Under the pieces are notes generated by a model. That model was not told the origin of the DNA. It saw nothing but the letters and a program-made list of their open reading frames with translations, and did not search any database. A stretch of DNA of 64,000 bases. It comes from Morinoia aosen. Its lineage: Eukaryota; Arthropoda; Malacostraca; Amphipoda; Talitridae. Position numbers and translations under genes: made by a program. The stretch spans positions 14,160,293 to 14,224,292 of the forward strand of contig CM059575.1 in NCBI GenBank assembly GCA_030386875.1, in the 5' to 3' direction. Of this stretch, positions 32,641-43,732 are shown one piece after another. Positions within the stretch are counted from its first letter, which is position 1, and the number at the start of each line of letters is the position of its first letter.

Positions 32641-35600
32641 GCTAACATGTAAGGAGAATAAGTATCATATGATAGGAAAAGGGCGTGTAAATTGGCAAAA
32701 AAGAGGTGGTGGAGTTGGTTTGATTGTAAAGAATGCTCTAAATTGGAAATTAGAGGAACTTCCTGTTGGAAATGAACCTGAAAGTGAAGATTTGTTAGCA
32801 ATTAAGTGTGAAAGAATGCATGCCAGAGAATGTATTGTTGTGATTGTATGTTATATGACAACTGATGGGATTTTAGCTCATGAAGAGAATGTAAAAAAGT
32901 ATGAAATATTAACAAGGATTGTACGAGAACACTGCAGGTGCCCTCTGATTGTGATGGGTGACATGAATGGCCATGTTGGTATACTTGGTGAGCCGGTGAA
33001 TGCAAATGGACAAAAATTGATAGATTTTTGTGATGAGAATGAACTTGAAAACCTGAATGTAACAATAGGAAATGGCTTGCATACATGGCAAAGCAGGGAA
33101 TGGAAAACTGCAATTGACTATATGATTGTGAATAGTAGAGCAAGAGAGTGTGTCAATGAAATGTTTGTAGATGAAGATGATTTTGATATTGATAGTGACC
33201 ATAAAATGCTTGTGCTTGAATATAACTGGGGTAGAAAGGAGTCAATGCAAAAGGTCAGTAGTGTGAAAGAAAGTTGGCAGATAAAAAAGGCAAACTGGGA
33301 AGAATTTAAGAATGAATTGAGTAGGTATAACTGGAACAGGTGTGGAAATGTAAATGACCTAAATGGTGAGATTGCAAGAACCTTGTATGATGTGGCAGAG
33401 CAAAAGATTGGTAGAATAAAATGTAGGAAAGGGACAGGGAATGCCAGGTGGTTTACAAGTGAGATAAAGGAAGAACGAATGAGAAGAAAGACTTTAAATA
33501 AGAAACAACGCAGTATGAGGAAAATGTATGAAAGAAACAGAATTACTGAGGATGAATGGCAGAGTGCATGGAATGAGTACAAGGACCAGCAGAAGAAAGT
33601 AAGGAGAATGATTAATGAGGCTAGAGTTAAAGAGGAGAGACACCAAGTTGAAAATCTAAGAAAGAAAGGTCCGGATGGAATAAAAGATTGGTATAAGTTT
33701 ATACAAGGTAATGATAGAAGTAGTGAAGTTCAAGTTGATGAATTAGTAGTTAATGGTTGCAGTGTGCAAGATAGGATGCAACTGGTGAAAGCAGTTGAAG
33801 AATACTGGGAGGACATTGGTGGAATGAATGAGCAGGTTACAGATAATGCACCCATAAATTTTCTGATTGATGAACGTGAACTGCAAATGGAAGACGAAAT
33901 CACTTGTGAAGAGATTGTAAGTTTTTTGAAGAAAGTGAAAAATGGAAAGGCATGTGGCCCTGATAAGATCCCATATGAGTTTTATAAATTTGGAGGAGAG
34001 AGTGTGGTCAGTATGTTGAAATGTTTATTTGATGAGATATGGAAGAGTGAAAGAGTACCGGATGACTGGAACAAGTGTAATGTAGTTCTGTTGCATAAGG
34101 GTGGACATAAGAGTATGAAAGAACTTAAAAATTACAGACCAATTGCACTGGGTGACACTGTATGTAAGATATTTTGTGGTATTTTGAATGAGAGAATGAA
34201 AAATTTAGTTGAGAAATTAGGAGTCCTAGGTGAAGAACAGAATGGTTTTAGGCAGGATAGACGTGGGGAAGATAATCTGTTTGTAGTGAGTGAAATAATT
34301 GAGCGAATGAGGAAGGATGATAAGAAGGTGTATTTAGCATTCCTGGATATTGAAAAAGCGTATGACAGAGTGGATCGGGTTAGGCTCTTTGAAGTTCTGA
34401 GAAAAGTTGGGTTTAGCAGAAAAATAGTAAAAATTGTACAAAGTCTGTATGAGAACACAAGCGCTATATACAGGTTAGGAAATTTGGAAACGGGGCAAGT
34501 GAGGAGTGTTAGAGGAGTGAGACAGGGCTGTACTCTGTCTCCCCTGTTGTTTGGATTGTACACAGAAGAATTAGCAGTTCGACTGAGAAGGAGTGGCTTA
34601 GGACTGAAAGTTGGTAATGAGAGACTGAGCTGTTTGTTGTATGCTGATGATGTGGTTGTGGTTAGTGGATGTGGACATGAACTGCAAAGGATGCTTGACA
34701 TTGTGAACGGATATAGTACAGATTTCAAGATGAACTTCGGTGCCGACAAAAGCAAGGTTATGGTTATAAATAGTGATGAGACTGATAGAGACAGACTGTG
34801 GAATATTGGAGAAATCAGAATATGTAGAACAAAAGAATACAAATATCTAGGTTGTATGATAAGTGAAGATGGATGCACTAGAACTAAGGGTGAGAAAGTG
34901 GCAAAAGCTATGCAGTGGAGTGGACGATTAAGTAGCGTGGCCAGATACAGAGCAAACAAGTATGAATGTGTGAGAGGAATGTGGAAGTATGTTGCTGTAC
35001 CTAGTATCATGTATGGTATGAGTGCTCTTGCCTGGAATGGAAGTGATCTTGAAAAGCTGGATGTAATACAAAATAAGGTAGGACGGTTAGCATTGGGTGC
35101 TCCAAAATGGACAGCTACAGAAGCCATTAGAGGTGACCTTGGGTGGAGCCTATTTTCAGAAAGAATGATGAAGGCGGTGCTGAATTATAAGGTGAGAATT
35201 GAAAGAATGCAGAATAGCAGATGGGTAAAGCGAATTTTTGAATGGAATCTGAGTGTAAGCTATTGGGAGAAAGTGTGTTGGGGGCATGCAAGGAAGCTTA
35301 GTATGCAAAAGATTATTCATGTTAGAATTGGGAGACCTGTGGATGACTGGAGTTTAATAAATCCTGGAGGTGTAGGGCCTGAGTGGGACTGCAAGAGGTG
35401 GAAGAAAGAGATTGAGAGGAAAACAAAAGAGTATGGATTGAATAAGTGGAGGCTTAGCATGGTGCGGAAGCCTACACTTGACTGGTATATGAAAAAAGAA
35501 GCACCTAAGTTTGAGATGTTCTATGATGGTAGTTTTGGAAGTCAACTCCTGTTTGCTGTGAGATGTAAGTCATTGAGTGTGAACAGACGTACATGGAGGT

Positions 35601-35875
35601 GGAATGAGAATAATAACAGATTATGTCGGCAGTGTATTAGTGGAGTGGAGGAAACAATTGAGCATTTTGTGCTGGAATGTAGTAAGTATGAGCAAGAGAG
35701 AGAAAGTTTTATGAATGTGGTGCTTGAGCAGTATGGAGAGAATGAGTGGTATGCCAGATGTGCTGAAGATGATTGCGGTATGAGCTGTCTTGCTGGATTG
35801 GATCAGGAGTGCAATTTGAGTATCATTGAAGCTATGAAATTGTTTCTTGTGCGTGCCTGGAGTAGGAGACAGTGA
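32498..35875 (+). CDS. LINE polyprotein: endonuclease, reverse transcriptase, Cys/His C-terminus
   Basis: An uninterrupted frame of 1125 codons. The 5' end of the frame is not native: codon 1 is GTG, the first Met is about residue 22 (32561), and LINE similarity begins around residue 50. The N-terminal ~100 residues of the endonuclease are missing. Endonuclease motifs: VMGDMNGHVG, DYMIVN and SDHKMLVLEY. RT motifs: NYRPIALGDTVCKIF (about residue 545), FLDIEKAYDRVD (about 613, motif A), GVRQGCTLSPLLF (motif B) and LLYADDVVVVS (about 712, motif C, both Asp present). The C-terminus has CRQC...HFVLEC, a CCHC-like finger. The RT active site looks intact, so this is a young copy killed by 5' truncation. 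Confidence 0.93.
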   Translation: MKGEDNLSQTSFSYEAWLTTAMHVRPYRAASDHEFRHWCTLGHRHRIVLTCKENKYHMIGKGRVNWQKRGGGVGLIVKNALNWKLEELPVGNEPESEDLLAIKCERMHARECIVVIVCYMTTDGILAHEENVKKYEILTRIVREHCRCPLIVMGDMNGHVGILGEPVNANGQKLIDFCDENELENLNVTIGNGLHTWQSREWKTAIDYMIVNSRARECVNEMFVDEDDFDIDSDHKMLVLEYNWGRKESMQKVSSVKESWQIKKANWEEFKNELSRYNWNRCGNVNDLNGEIARTLYDVAEQKIGRIKCRKGTGNARWFTSEIKEERMRRKTLNKKQRSMRKMYERNRITEDEWQSAWNEYKDQQKKVRRMINEARVKEERHQVENLRKKGPDGIKDWYKFIQGNDRSSEVQVDELVVNGCSVQDRMQLVKAVEEYWEDIGGMNEQVTDNAPINFLIDERELQMEDEITCEEIVSFLKKVKNGKACGPDKIPYEFYKFGGESVVSMLKCLFDEIWKSERVPDDWNKCNVVLLHKGGHKSMKELKNYRPIALGDTVCKIFCGILNERMKNLVEKLGVLGEEQNGFRQDRRGEDNLFVVSEIIERMRKDDKKVYLAFLDIEKAYDRVDRVRLFEVLRKVGFSRKIVKIVQSLYENTSAIYRLGNLETGQVRSVRGVRQGCTLSPLLFGLYTEELAVRLRRSGLGLKVGNERLSCLLYADDVVVVSGCGHELQRMLDIVNGYSTDFKMNFGADKSKVMVINSDETDRDRLWNIGEIRICRTKEYKYLGCMISEDGCTRTKGEKVAKAMQWSGRLSSVARYRANKYECVRGMWKYVAVPSIMYGMSALAWNGSDLEKLDVIQNKVGRLALGAPKWTATEAIRGDLGWSLFSERMMKAVLNYKVRIERMQNSRWVKRIFEWNLSVSYWEKVCWGHARKLSMQKIIHVRIGRPVDDWSLINPGGVGPEWDCKRWKKEIERKTKEYGLNKWRLSMVRKPTLDWYMKKEAPKFEMFYDGSFGSQLLFAVRCKSLSVNRRTWRWNENNNRLCRQCISGVEETIEHFVLECSKYEQERESFMNVVLEQYGENEWYARCAEDDCGMSCLAGLDQECNLSIIEAMKLFLVRAWSRRQ

Positions 35876-36135
35876 CTGGAATGAGCCAGTCAGGTAGAAT
35901 GGTCAGTAATGACCCAATATGCCTGGGGATGGTGTTTTGACGCACTGGCTATCCCAGTGACGCCATCCAATGGCAGCTTGTGACAAGGATTGGTAAATCC
36001 TGAGTAGTTTAGTGGACAAGTCTGGTACCAGGCGCTGAACTCTTTGTGTGATAACTGTGGAGGGAATTGTAGGCCGTTACAAAGGCCCCGACGCTGTCGG
36101 CCCTCAATTTCAAGTTCAAGTTCAAGTTCAAGAGA
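32645..36135 (+). mobile_element. LINE, 5'-truncated, best preserved copy
   Basis: The element homology begins inside the endonuclease at about 32645 and runs through RT, a C-terminal Cys/His motif and a ~260-bp 3' UTR to a TTCAAG microsatellite at about 36108-36132. Such microsatellite tails are common in RTE-like and related LINEs. The related fragment at 2240-2971 shows that the family has several copies in this region. Confidence 0.85.
36108..36132 (+). repeat. TTCAAG microsatellite at the LINE 3' end
   Basis: About four tandem copies of TTCAAG directly after the LINE 3' UTR. They probably mark its 3' terminus. Confidence 0.7.
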
Positions 36136-36679
36136 GCAGAGTTGCTACAAAAAGAGAGGAAATGGGTGGAGCTAGCGATGATACGCGCATATGTTCACAC
36201 TCGATCCCACCGTCTCATATGGGCTTTAGCAGGCTACCCAGAGCTTGACAGGCTGATTCAGCCAGTTGTTTGACATCGTATTTGCTTCAGCATTCATGTC
36301 TCACTGAGCTCCTCCCCCGGCCAGCAGTCCTATTTGTCTACAGCACAGGAGAGGGGAGGGAGGGGGGGGAGGTACCGAGACTCGCCCGACGGTGCCAAAT
36401 CGTGAAAGTTCTTGAACCACTGAATGATAAATTTGTATGTCTTCAGAAAATATAGTCGGTGAGCAATATCAAGGTAAAATGACATGGCACATGAGCGCTG
36501 ACACGCCATGCGACCCGCCCCCCACTTTTTCTCCTTCCGTTTACTCGCCGTAGGTGCTTCAAATGCTTCCAAATTTTTTACTGCTTATTAACTGTGCATT
36601 GCTCTACCGAATTAAGCAATAAAAAAAATCCATCAAATTTCGGTCATCTGATTAGGAGGTGGCCTTAAACAATAATGAA
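36136..36679. other. Unassigned stretch between LINE and family M copy B
   Basis: GC-rich patches with a G-run (about 36350-36372) and two short open frames without recognised domains. No element was matched. Confidence 0.4.
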
Positions 36680-37058
36680 ATAATGTATCACATATTCAAA
36701 TACAAATTACTTCATGTAATTGTCTTATATCTATAATATATTTTTTATTACTTACTTATGGAGTTTTGAAAATGGCATTAAATATCGTCTAATACATTAT
36801 ATTTGTTACGTGAAGACAGAAAAAATTAACTAAATTTGTCGTGATAAATTGTGTGGCCACAAGCATTAGTATTCATTCAAAAACTGTCTCATTATCGCCA
36901 GCGCCAATGAAAAGAATTCGTTATTGATGAAGCATTATATTTGTATGTCATAAATGACAAGAGAAGGGATGTGTAGAGGCTGCAGACAATTTCCTGGCGC
37001 GAACGAAAAAGGAGCAACATTTGTGATGAAATCTACATTTATTACCTAGTGTGTAAGC

Positions 37059-38354
37059 CAGTATTACCAATTCAGTCCTGTTACAACTTTTTTATCTTGC
37101 AGAAATAACGCTTCAGCCCAAGCGCGTATTTTAGCCCGAAAGAGGAAATTCTAGCCCACTTTTCAGCCCGCTATTACATTTGTTCAGCAAAAGTGCAGAA
37201 CCGCCAATTTGTAAACTTCACTCCAAGGAAATCGAATTGCAACGTCGTTTGATCAAAAGCGTGGTCACGAGTCATGGTGATCCTTGTTAAGACATGCCCT
37301 GCTGCAGTTGGCGCCAAGACGATGCTAAGCCCAGTAATCATCAATCGATGTTCATTTGCTTCATTTGAAGTCATTTCAGTTAGTTGCCTCCTTGCCCGCC
37401 GCTAAACTGAGTGTGATCGCTCGCTCTGCACTTTTGAAATAATCGTATTTGGATATTTTTGATATGCTGCTTTCCATTATTTTATGCTGTGTTTTTCCAG
37501 TGAATGACCGTTATCTAGCATGGAAAAGAAAAATCCAGCATGAAAATACACTCAAGTGACAAAATTAAAAGTTGAAGTAAAAAACAATTTGTTCAAGATG
37601 CACTAATTTCTTGATAGAACTGATTGACCAGTTGCACTCGCGTCTACCTGAGAAGTACTAAATATTACAATCAATTTCGGAACAATGCGTCACCACCTGT
37701 TTGAATCCTCTAAAAGGGCAAAAATGTTTGTATCATACATAGCCGTTATAACAAAATTTGATTTTTAATTGAAAAATTTGCACACCATTGCATGGAAAAC
37801 ACCAAGCGCGATGGACCGCACCACAGTAAAATTCTAGGATGAGGTTGCAAATTACAAATATTCTGCAGAATAAAACCCTTTCGAAGATATTGGCAAACTT
37901 GCCTTTTTAGTTTTCAGCCAACCTCATTTGAATACTGATATCGAGCGTGCTTTTAGTCGAGTTTCTGTAATTAAAAAACAACTAAAAAACCGAATGAAAG
38001 TGTTTACCACAGCAAATTACTTTCGATAAGATACAGTTTGAAACGGCACGGAAAATGTTGCAATAATTATGAGATACCCTAAAATATAATTTACTTTCTA
38101 CGAGCCAAGCGATGCGAAGATTGGGAGGTTATTCGTTAACTATATCGAGAATTTCAAGACATTTCCGAAGTTTTCAACGCAGGTGAGTTCTGTGACATTT
38201 CATGACTCATAAGTAGTGAGTGATATTTTATTGTTTTATAAACTTTATGTCGAATAGTTGGGTATTAAGCCTATTTTTGGCCCATGCCAACATATTTTAG
38301 CTCGATTTCTTGATCGATTTAGCCCTAAATTACAACTAGCAATTGACAACACTG
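37059..38354 (+). mobile_element. hAT element with 8-bp target duplication
   Basis: A 1296-bp element with ends CAGTATTACCAATTC and, reverse complemented, CAGTGTTGTCAATTG (11 of 15 matching). Flanking octamers are GTGTAAGC (37051-37058) and GTGTTAGC (38355-38362), seven of eight matching. The homologous sites in the other family M copies are unoccupied. AGCCC words recur near both ends as subterminal repeats. It holds the C-terminus of a hAT transposase. Confidence 0.85.
37840..38029 (+). pseudogene. hAT transposase C-terminal dimerisation domain, relic
   Basis: The plus-strand frame ending at TAA 38027 reads through FSQPHLNTDIERAFSRV and IKKQLKNRM. This is the hallmark of the hAT C-terminal dimerisation region (P-x-x-x-x-x-x-E-R-x-F-S, then K-x-x-L-x-x-x-x). 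A stop upstream (about 37871) and short overall length show that the catalytic part has been lost. Confidence 0.85.
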
Positions 38355-38875
38355 GTGTTAGCGCCAAGCTTTCTTCATCACCAATGTTAGCAGAGGTTCT
38401 TTTATTTAGTACTTTACGACTAAAATAGCATTACATTAAACGTAAGGGAAGTGACCATTAAATATACTGATATGAGCACATACAATTTTTTAGTAAAATT
38501 TCTAAATAAAGTAATCGAATTCATTTGGCCTATATATATTTATAAAATGCCACTTGCAAAATGCTTCAGCATTAGAATATTTTTTTGTTCCCATGATATT
38601 ATAAAGCACTTGGTAATTGCTCAAATTAATTACAAATTTTTAATGGAAACTAAACGAGATTTGCATTGTTAACAATACATTGTGACATACGAACAATACA
38701 TTATGACATCCGATCGAATCACAGTAACTGTGTTGTTATTTAGTCTAACTCATTTTATATGTGTCGTTTAAAACCGCAGTGACTTTTAACGTAAAAGGAA
38801 TCAAAGAGTATTTTATTCCATTATTAAATGATACTTTTATGGCAGAGCTATACAATGATAAATGTTCGCACTATA

Positions 38876-40562
38876 CCATTTACAAGTTAATTTGATCCAA
38901 ATGAATTTTGATTTGATCCTCGCGAAATTAGAATTGCTCAGAGTGAATTTTAATTTGCTCCTCATGAAAATAAAATTGATCAAAGTGAATTTTGATTTGA
39001 TCCTAGTGAAAATAAAATTGCTTTAAGCGAAATCTGATTTACTCATTTTCAATTTAAAATCATTCCATAAAATTTTATTGGCTTTATAATTCTATTTGAT
39101 AGAATCATAGTGAAATTAATTTTTTCTTAGTGAAGTAATTTGATTTCAAAAATGCGTACAAAGAAACCAAGTTTTTACCAAGTAAAATTTACAAAAAAAT
39201 ACAGAATATAATTTTCTTTGTGTGAACCATTCCTCAATATCAAACCTTTACACAAAGGAGTCGTATCTCAGACACTTGGGTCAAAGAAATACCCCAGAGA
39301 TACCGCCGCGTTCCACATTGCTGCACATCACGTTGCGCTTTGTGTAGACATGCTACTGTCATCTGCAATAAGTGTACACCTGAACTCCAAACATCTTTAT
39401 CTTTCAGAAACCAAAACCTTCAAGATAAAGAATCATATCAAAGAACAAGTGCGCGAGACATATAGAGAATGACAGAAGCCTTCAATAATTAATTAAGAGG
39501 ACTGGAAGAAAGTTCCTTTCTAGCCTTTCCTCTGCAAATGCTAAGACTGCATACAGGGGGCTGAAAAATAAGCAAGTGTTACGAAAGAAGAAAGGAGGAA
39601 ATAATAAGAAGAAATGTCCCAAAATATTGAGGACACTGACAACACCCATAGAAGAAAATGCTTCGATTACTCTTTCACAACTTCACAGAAAAGTACAATA
39701 AGATCATGACATTGACGTGTGTGTTTATACGATCAACAATTGGCTCGATGGTGATATGTTTTCCTTCAAATTATTGAGGTCAAGCACTGATAGAGTAAAA
39801 AATGAAAAGAACAGAGGAAAACGCGCTAGATATATGGAGCAATTTTTCAATGTGAGATCAGAAGGGCGGACCACAGTATGGGTGTTATGAGACAAATTTC
39901 AACCTTTACTGTAAAAGAAACAAAGGAAGATCAAAAGTTGGCACGAGAGCTTCAGTGATTCTTCTGTCAAGCAAAGGCGCAAATCTGCATGCACATCATT
40001 GCAGCAATGACAAGTACCCAATTGTTGCTTCTAACCTCGACTCGTCGCGGCTCGTTCAAACAAGAGGATTGTCTGCTGTGGTTCCGGGAGCTCATAGATG
40101 CATGTCGTCAGAACGGGATTGACCATCCTACTTCCATAATTGACATTGCTTCAGCTCATTCTAATCTTGAGGGGCTAGAGACAGAATATCCCAGTATTAA
40201 ATATATTATTTTAAAAATTTTATACACACAAGCTGAAAAAAATTGCGTAACTTTGATATTATAACCATAGCAAACTAAAAATCATTTGAATCCATTGCAA
40301 ATTAAAAAAGAGCAAATCAAATTTCACTTGGAGCAATTCTATTTTCACGAGGATCAAATCAAAATTCACTTTCAGCAATTCTATTTTCACGCGGAGCAAA
40401 TTAAAATTCACTTGGAGCTATTCTATTTTCACTAGGATCAAATCAGATTGCACTTGGAGCAATTCTATTTTCACGAGGAGCAAATCAAAATTCACTTTGA
40501 GCAATTCTACTTTCGCGAGGATCAAATCAAAATTAATTTGGATCAAATCAACTCGTAAATGG
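38876..40562 (+). mobile_element. Tc1/mariner-superfamily element, TA target duplication
   Basis: A 1687-bp element bounded by CCATTTACAAGTTAATTTG and its near-perfect inverted copy CCATTTACGAGTTGATTTG. It is flanked by TA at 38874-38875 and 40563-40564. Both ends carry several subterminal repeats of GATCAAATCAAAATTCA and CAATTCTATTTTCACGAG. It encodes a broken DD-type transposase at 39.6-40.26 kb. Confidence 0.9.
39600..40264 (+). pseudogene. Tc1/mariner-like transposase relic
   Basis: The fragments in order are a helix-turn-helix part (PIEENASITLSQLHRKV, about 39640), a second part with YTINNWLDGDMFSFK (39730-39780) and TTVWV just before two stops where the first catalytic Asp block begins. 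NFNLYCKRNKGRSKVG follows in a shifted frame. The last part (39989-40264) has FRELIDACRQNGIDHPTSI followed by IIDIASAHSNLE, which corresponds to the second-Asp block (D-N-A-x-x-H in intact relatives). There are at least two frame changes and stops. It would have cut and pasted the element by a DDE/D mechanism; it is inactive. Confidence 0.85.
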
Positions 40563-40697
40563 TATTAAGTTATGTCACACAGCAACGTGTGGCAGCTGAT
40601 GAAGTGCGCATGGTAGTGATTCTTGGTGGTGGTGACGAGTCATACACGTACACGGACTCGCACACGCACATTCAGAATGTGCGAAGTTGACGTAGGT

Positions 40698-41535
40698 GCG
40701 TCCCGGCATAGAAAAGATCCTCGAAATTTTTCCCTGACCGTGGGTCATTGGTTTTTGGGATTGCCTTTCTTGTCGAATGGCCGAGTGTTCCAGGCCTCGC
40801 ATCATACTTCAACTGCAGTGAAAAACCACTAGTTAACTCAATCGAAATAACAGAGCATGAAACAAATAAATAAAAAAGCCCGAGATGAATTGTAAACCGT
40901 TTGGAATATTTATAGGTGTTATGAAAAGTCCGTATTTCATGAATATTTGAACCCTGAGCTTCCTAAACCTTGAAAAATACTTTACATTGTAGCAATTCGA
41001 AGAATTAAACCCGTCGACATGGAAGAACGGACATTCACTTGTGCAGGCTATTAAAAGTTTCTTGAGCAAATATCATGAAAAAGAAGAACATAAGAGAAAT
41101 CTTACCCGGGAACAAATTTTTGGTGGTCACTGCGTCATTTACCGCATTACAGTCGACTGCATATTTTTGAAACTATTTTGATTCAATAGAGGAAGCCATC
41201 GATCAGCAGCCCGAGCACCGGAACCCACCGCATCCTCAAGCTTTTTTAATCAACTGTACTTCTGATAGAGCCTGCGTTTGAAGTCTGCCTACATATTGCC
41301 AACGTGGCGGTGCATACCACATCTTCAAATTCAATTCTCTCTCACTCAGGAAACTGCACCAGGAGAAGAAACATCTTGAAACTCCAGTTGCAATACTACT
41401 GCTTGTCAATTGCAAATGAACGCCGAAACGCGTAGGAACAATTAGTTATAAATTGGAGCATAAGTCATACCTTGAGTAAGGCGTACAAGAAGTTTCCAAG
41501 TGTTTCTTCTGCCGTTGCTGGCTGCTGAGTGCTGA
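40698..41535. other. Unassigned stretch
   Basis: No recognised gene or repeat. AT-rich with short chance frames. Confidence 0.45.
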
Positions 41536-43356
41536 AGCTGGGTTTACACGGAGGGTGTCTTCCCCAGGGTGACGCCCCTACCCTACCCCTCTCACCCGCT
41601 CAAGCTTCCCCACTTGCGTTTAGACGGAGGGTGAGATGCCCAGGGTGCCGAAATTGGTGCGTTCAGAAAATGTACAAGTTCCCCTTACAAAAATGAATTT
41701 TAATTTTTCTTGAGTGAGAATTTTATTATGGGCAACTTCATAAAAAGGGATCTATTGATTTCGAATGACAATAATTGCAAAATAAATGTAGGCAACCCCA
41801 CAAACTATGTCACTATAAATGAGATTTATTTTGGTGCTGCTACACAAAGCATTTTCCTGGGAAATGTCAACAAAATATGTACCAAAAAACTAGAAGAGTT
41901 TGGATTGAAAGATCTTAATAAATGTAATTCAATAATACCATATTCAATGCATTTCTCCAATTTCGTGAAAGAAGAGCAGCATGAAAAGATAAAGATGAAG
42001 TGGCGAGAACTGTTTGTTTAAGATGCTCCTTTCAAGACAGAAATTGTGTCTGAAAAATTCTGATACGCAGCTTTGTTACTCGCTGCTTCCCGAGTAAATT
42101 ACAGCTTCTGTCAATACCGCTTTATTTTGCTGCAGCTAGAGAATTTTTTGAACTCAACTACAGAAAAACAAAAAGCAGGATTTCGTTAAAATGAGCAAGA
42201 CTAAATGCACGAATGCGATCAAAATTTACGTTAGAGAACATAGATTGCACAAATTGGAACCATCACGTTAGCTTAGTCAACAAATTAAATAAAAAAAATT
42301 GGCAGATGAAGGAAGAAGAGGAGGAAAAATTTCATCCAAACAGGAAAAGTAGGTAAAACCCTAAAATTTTCGTTTTATTGCTAGTTTAATATATTTGGTA
42401 CACTCTAACAATTTTTGGTACGTTTTCATGGAGGTTTTATTCAATCAGAAAAAAATCGGCAACCCTGGAGATAACAGTGACTGAGTGAGGATGTCGAAAT
42501 GTAATTCAAGGTACGTGCAAAAAAGAAGATGCTATTTCTAACCTGTAAACTATTTCACGGAGGCCGGCATAAGATATCAACGTATTCGTGGAAAATTCAA
42601 GAATTACTTCTTAAACGAAGGCCAAGTGCCTTGGCAGAAACGAATGTGTCAATTGGTTGAATAAGGAATGGAGGCAAATCAATAAAACTTCGCGCAGATA
42701 TAGCTTCTTTTATGACGTTATTGTTAATGCCCAAACTAAGGAATAACGAAATATAACTTGCCCAGCAGATGTATATAGAGACCAAAATAAATGAAATATG
42801 CGCGATAGTCTGACAAAAGGAAATAGAAATAAGTAAAAAAATTATATCAGTCTAAGTCCTATCACGAGCCATCTTGTGTTAATAATAGCTTGACAGCGAA
42901 CAATTTGTGTTACTATTGTTAGAGGTAATTACTTTTGAATTTAGATCGAAAATCATTTCAGCTACAGATCATTTCAGCGATAGTTCTTGATAAAAAAATT
43001 ATATTTACAACCGTAATAAATACAATCAGACTGACGCTTTGCTTTCAATAAATCTATCAGTGTGAAAGCTTTAGCCTTCAGCCACTTTTCCAGATCAGGA
43101 GAGACTTTTTGGATTGAGATTACGCATGAGAACATGACGACAGAGCAGCCAAGACATACATCCTACCCTCAAGACTGTCTGGAGCGCACTGTCTCTCCGT
43201 CGTTCCACAGGCAGTCCCAGCATGTGGGGCAGCAGCGTCGACACGCATGGGGTAGTAGTGGGAGGCGTTAGACCGGGGGATTGGGGGTTTTTTGAAGAGG
43301 CGGGGAGGGAGAGAGGGCGTTGCCCAGGGGAAGTCACCCTCCGTGTAAACGCAGCT
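41536..43356. mobile_element. TIR DNA element of about 1.8 kb, possibly Harbinger-like
   Basis: The left end AGCTGGGTTTACACGGAGGG and the right end (reverse complement) AGCTGCGTTTACACGGAGGG are matching inverted repeats. A second copy of the motif, GCGTTTAGACGGAGGGTG, sits at about 41625-41642. TGA flanks it on both sides (41533-41535 and 43357-43359), compatible with a 3-bp duplication. It encloses one 98-codon frame but no identifiable catalytic domain. Confidence 0.65.
41728..42021 (+). pseudogene. Unknown ORF in the TIR element
   Basis: A plus-strand frame from ATG (MGNFIKRDLLIS) to TAA, 97 codons. The composition is that of a real soluble protein: GNPTNYVTINEIYFGAATQS, then KKLEEFGLKDLNKC and a helical charged C-terminus. 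Protein-like sequence continues after the stop in other frames, so it is probably a piece of a longer transposon protein. I do not recognise the family; a divergent hAT transposase middle region is one possibility. Confidence 0.4.
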
Positions 43357-43732
43357 TGAGTGAGCGCCGGGGGTTGAGTGAAAGACGCGATACGTCGGCA
43401 GACTTCGAAGGCCGGCGCGGTGGCGCCTTCAGCAGTAAATTTGATGAATTAGGGCTGATTCACACCATACTGCCGGGCACATGCCAGGCACGGCCCGTTC
43501 CATGCCTGATGTGTTCACATGTTCGGCTCGGTCAAGAGCCGTGCACGAATCAGTCCCTTTGGCATCATCACTTGTAAAGGATGTGTGATTTTTCTCCCTC
43601 CGATTAGGTAGTTATTGCTGTTGCTCGAGAAGACTCAGTTGCTCGGTTGCTCGCAGACTCTCCCACCGATCTTTGCACTTAGAGCCTGAAAATGAATAAA
43701 ATAATAACTTTACTTTTACGTTTTCCTGTTAC

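Larger units (their letters stand above)
36680..40697. mobile_element. DNA transposon family M, copy B, with two nested insertions
   Basis: It matches family M copy A in the opposite orientation. The right end is type 1: GCACCTACGTCAACTTCGC on the reverse strand, ending at 40697, followed by GTCCCGGCA. The left side starts abruptly at about 36680 within the interior (AATGAAATAATGTATCACAT, also at about 61840), so the type 2 end is missing. It is split by a hAT element (37059-38354) and a Tc1/mariner element (38876-40562). Without them about 1.0 kb remains. No transposase of its own. Confidence 0.75.

Noticed and set aside
34132..35127. Long minus-strand open frame of 331 codons over the LINE
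   Set aside because: It is the antisense shadow of the conserved RT coding sequence; its Ser/Leu/Phe-rich composition is that of a reversed frame.
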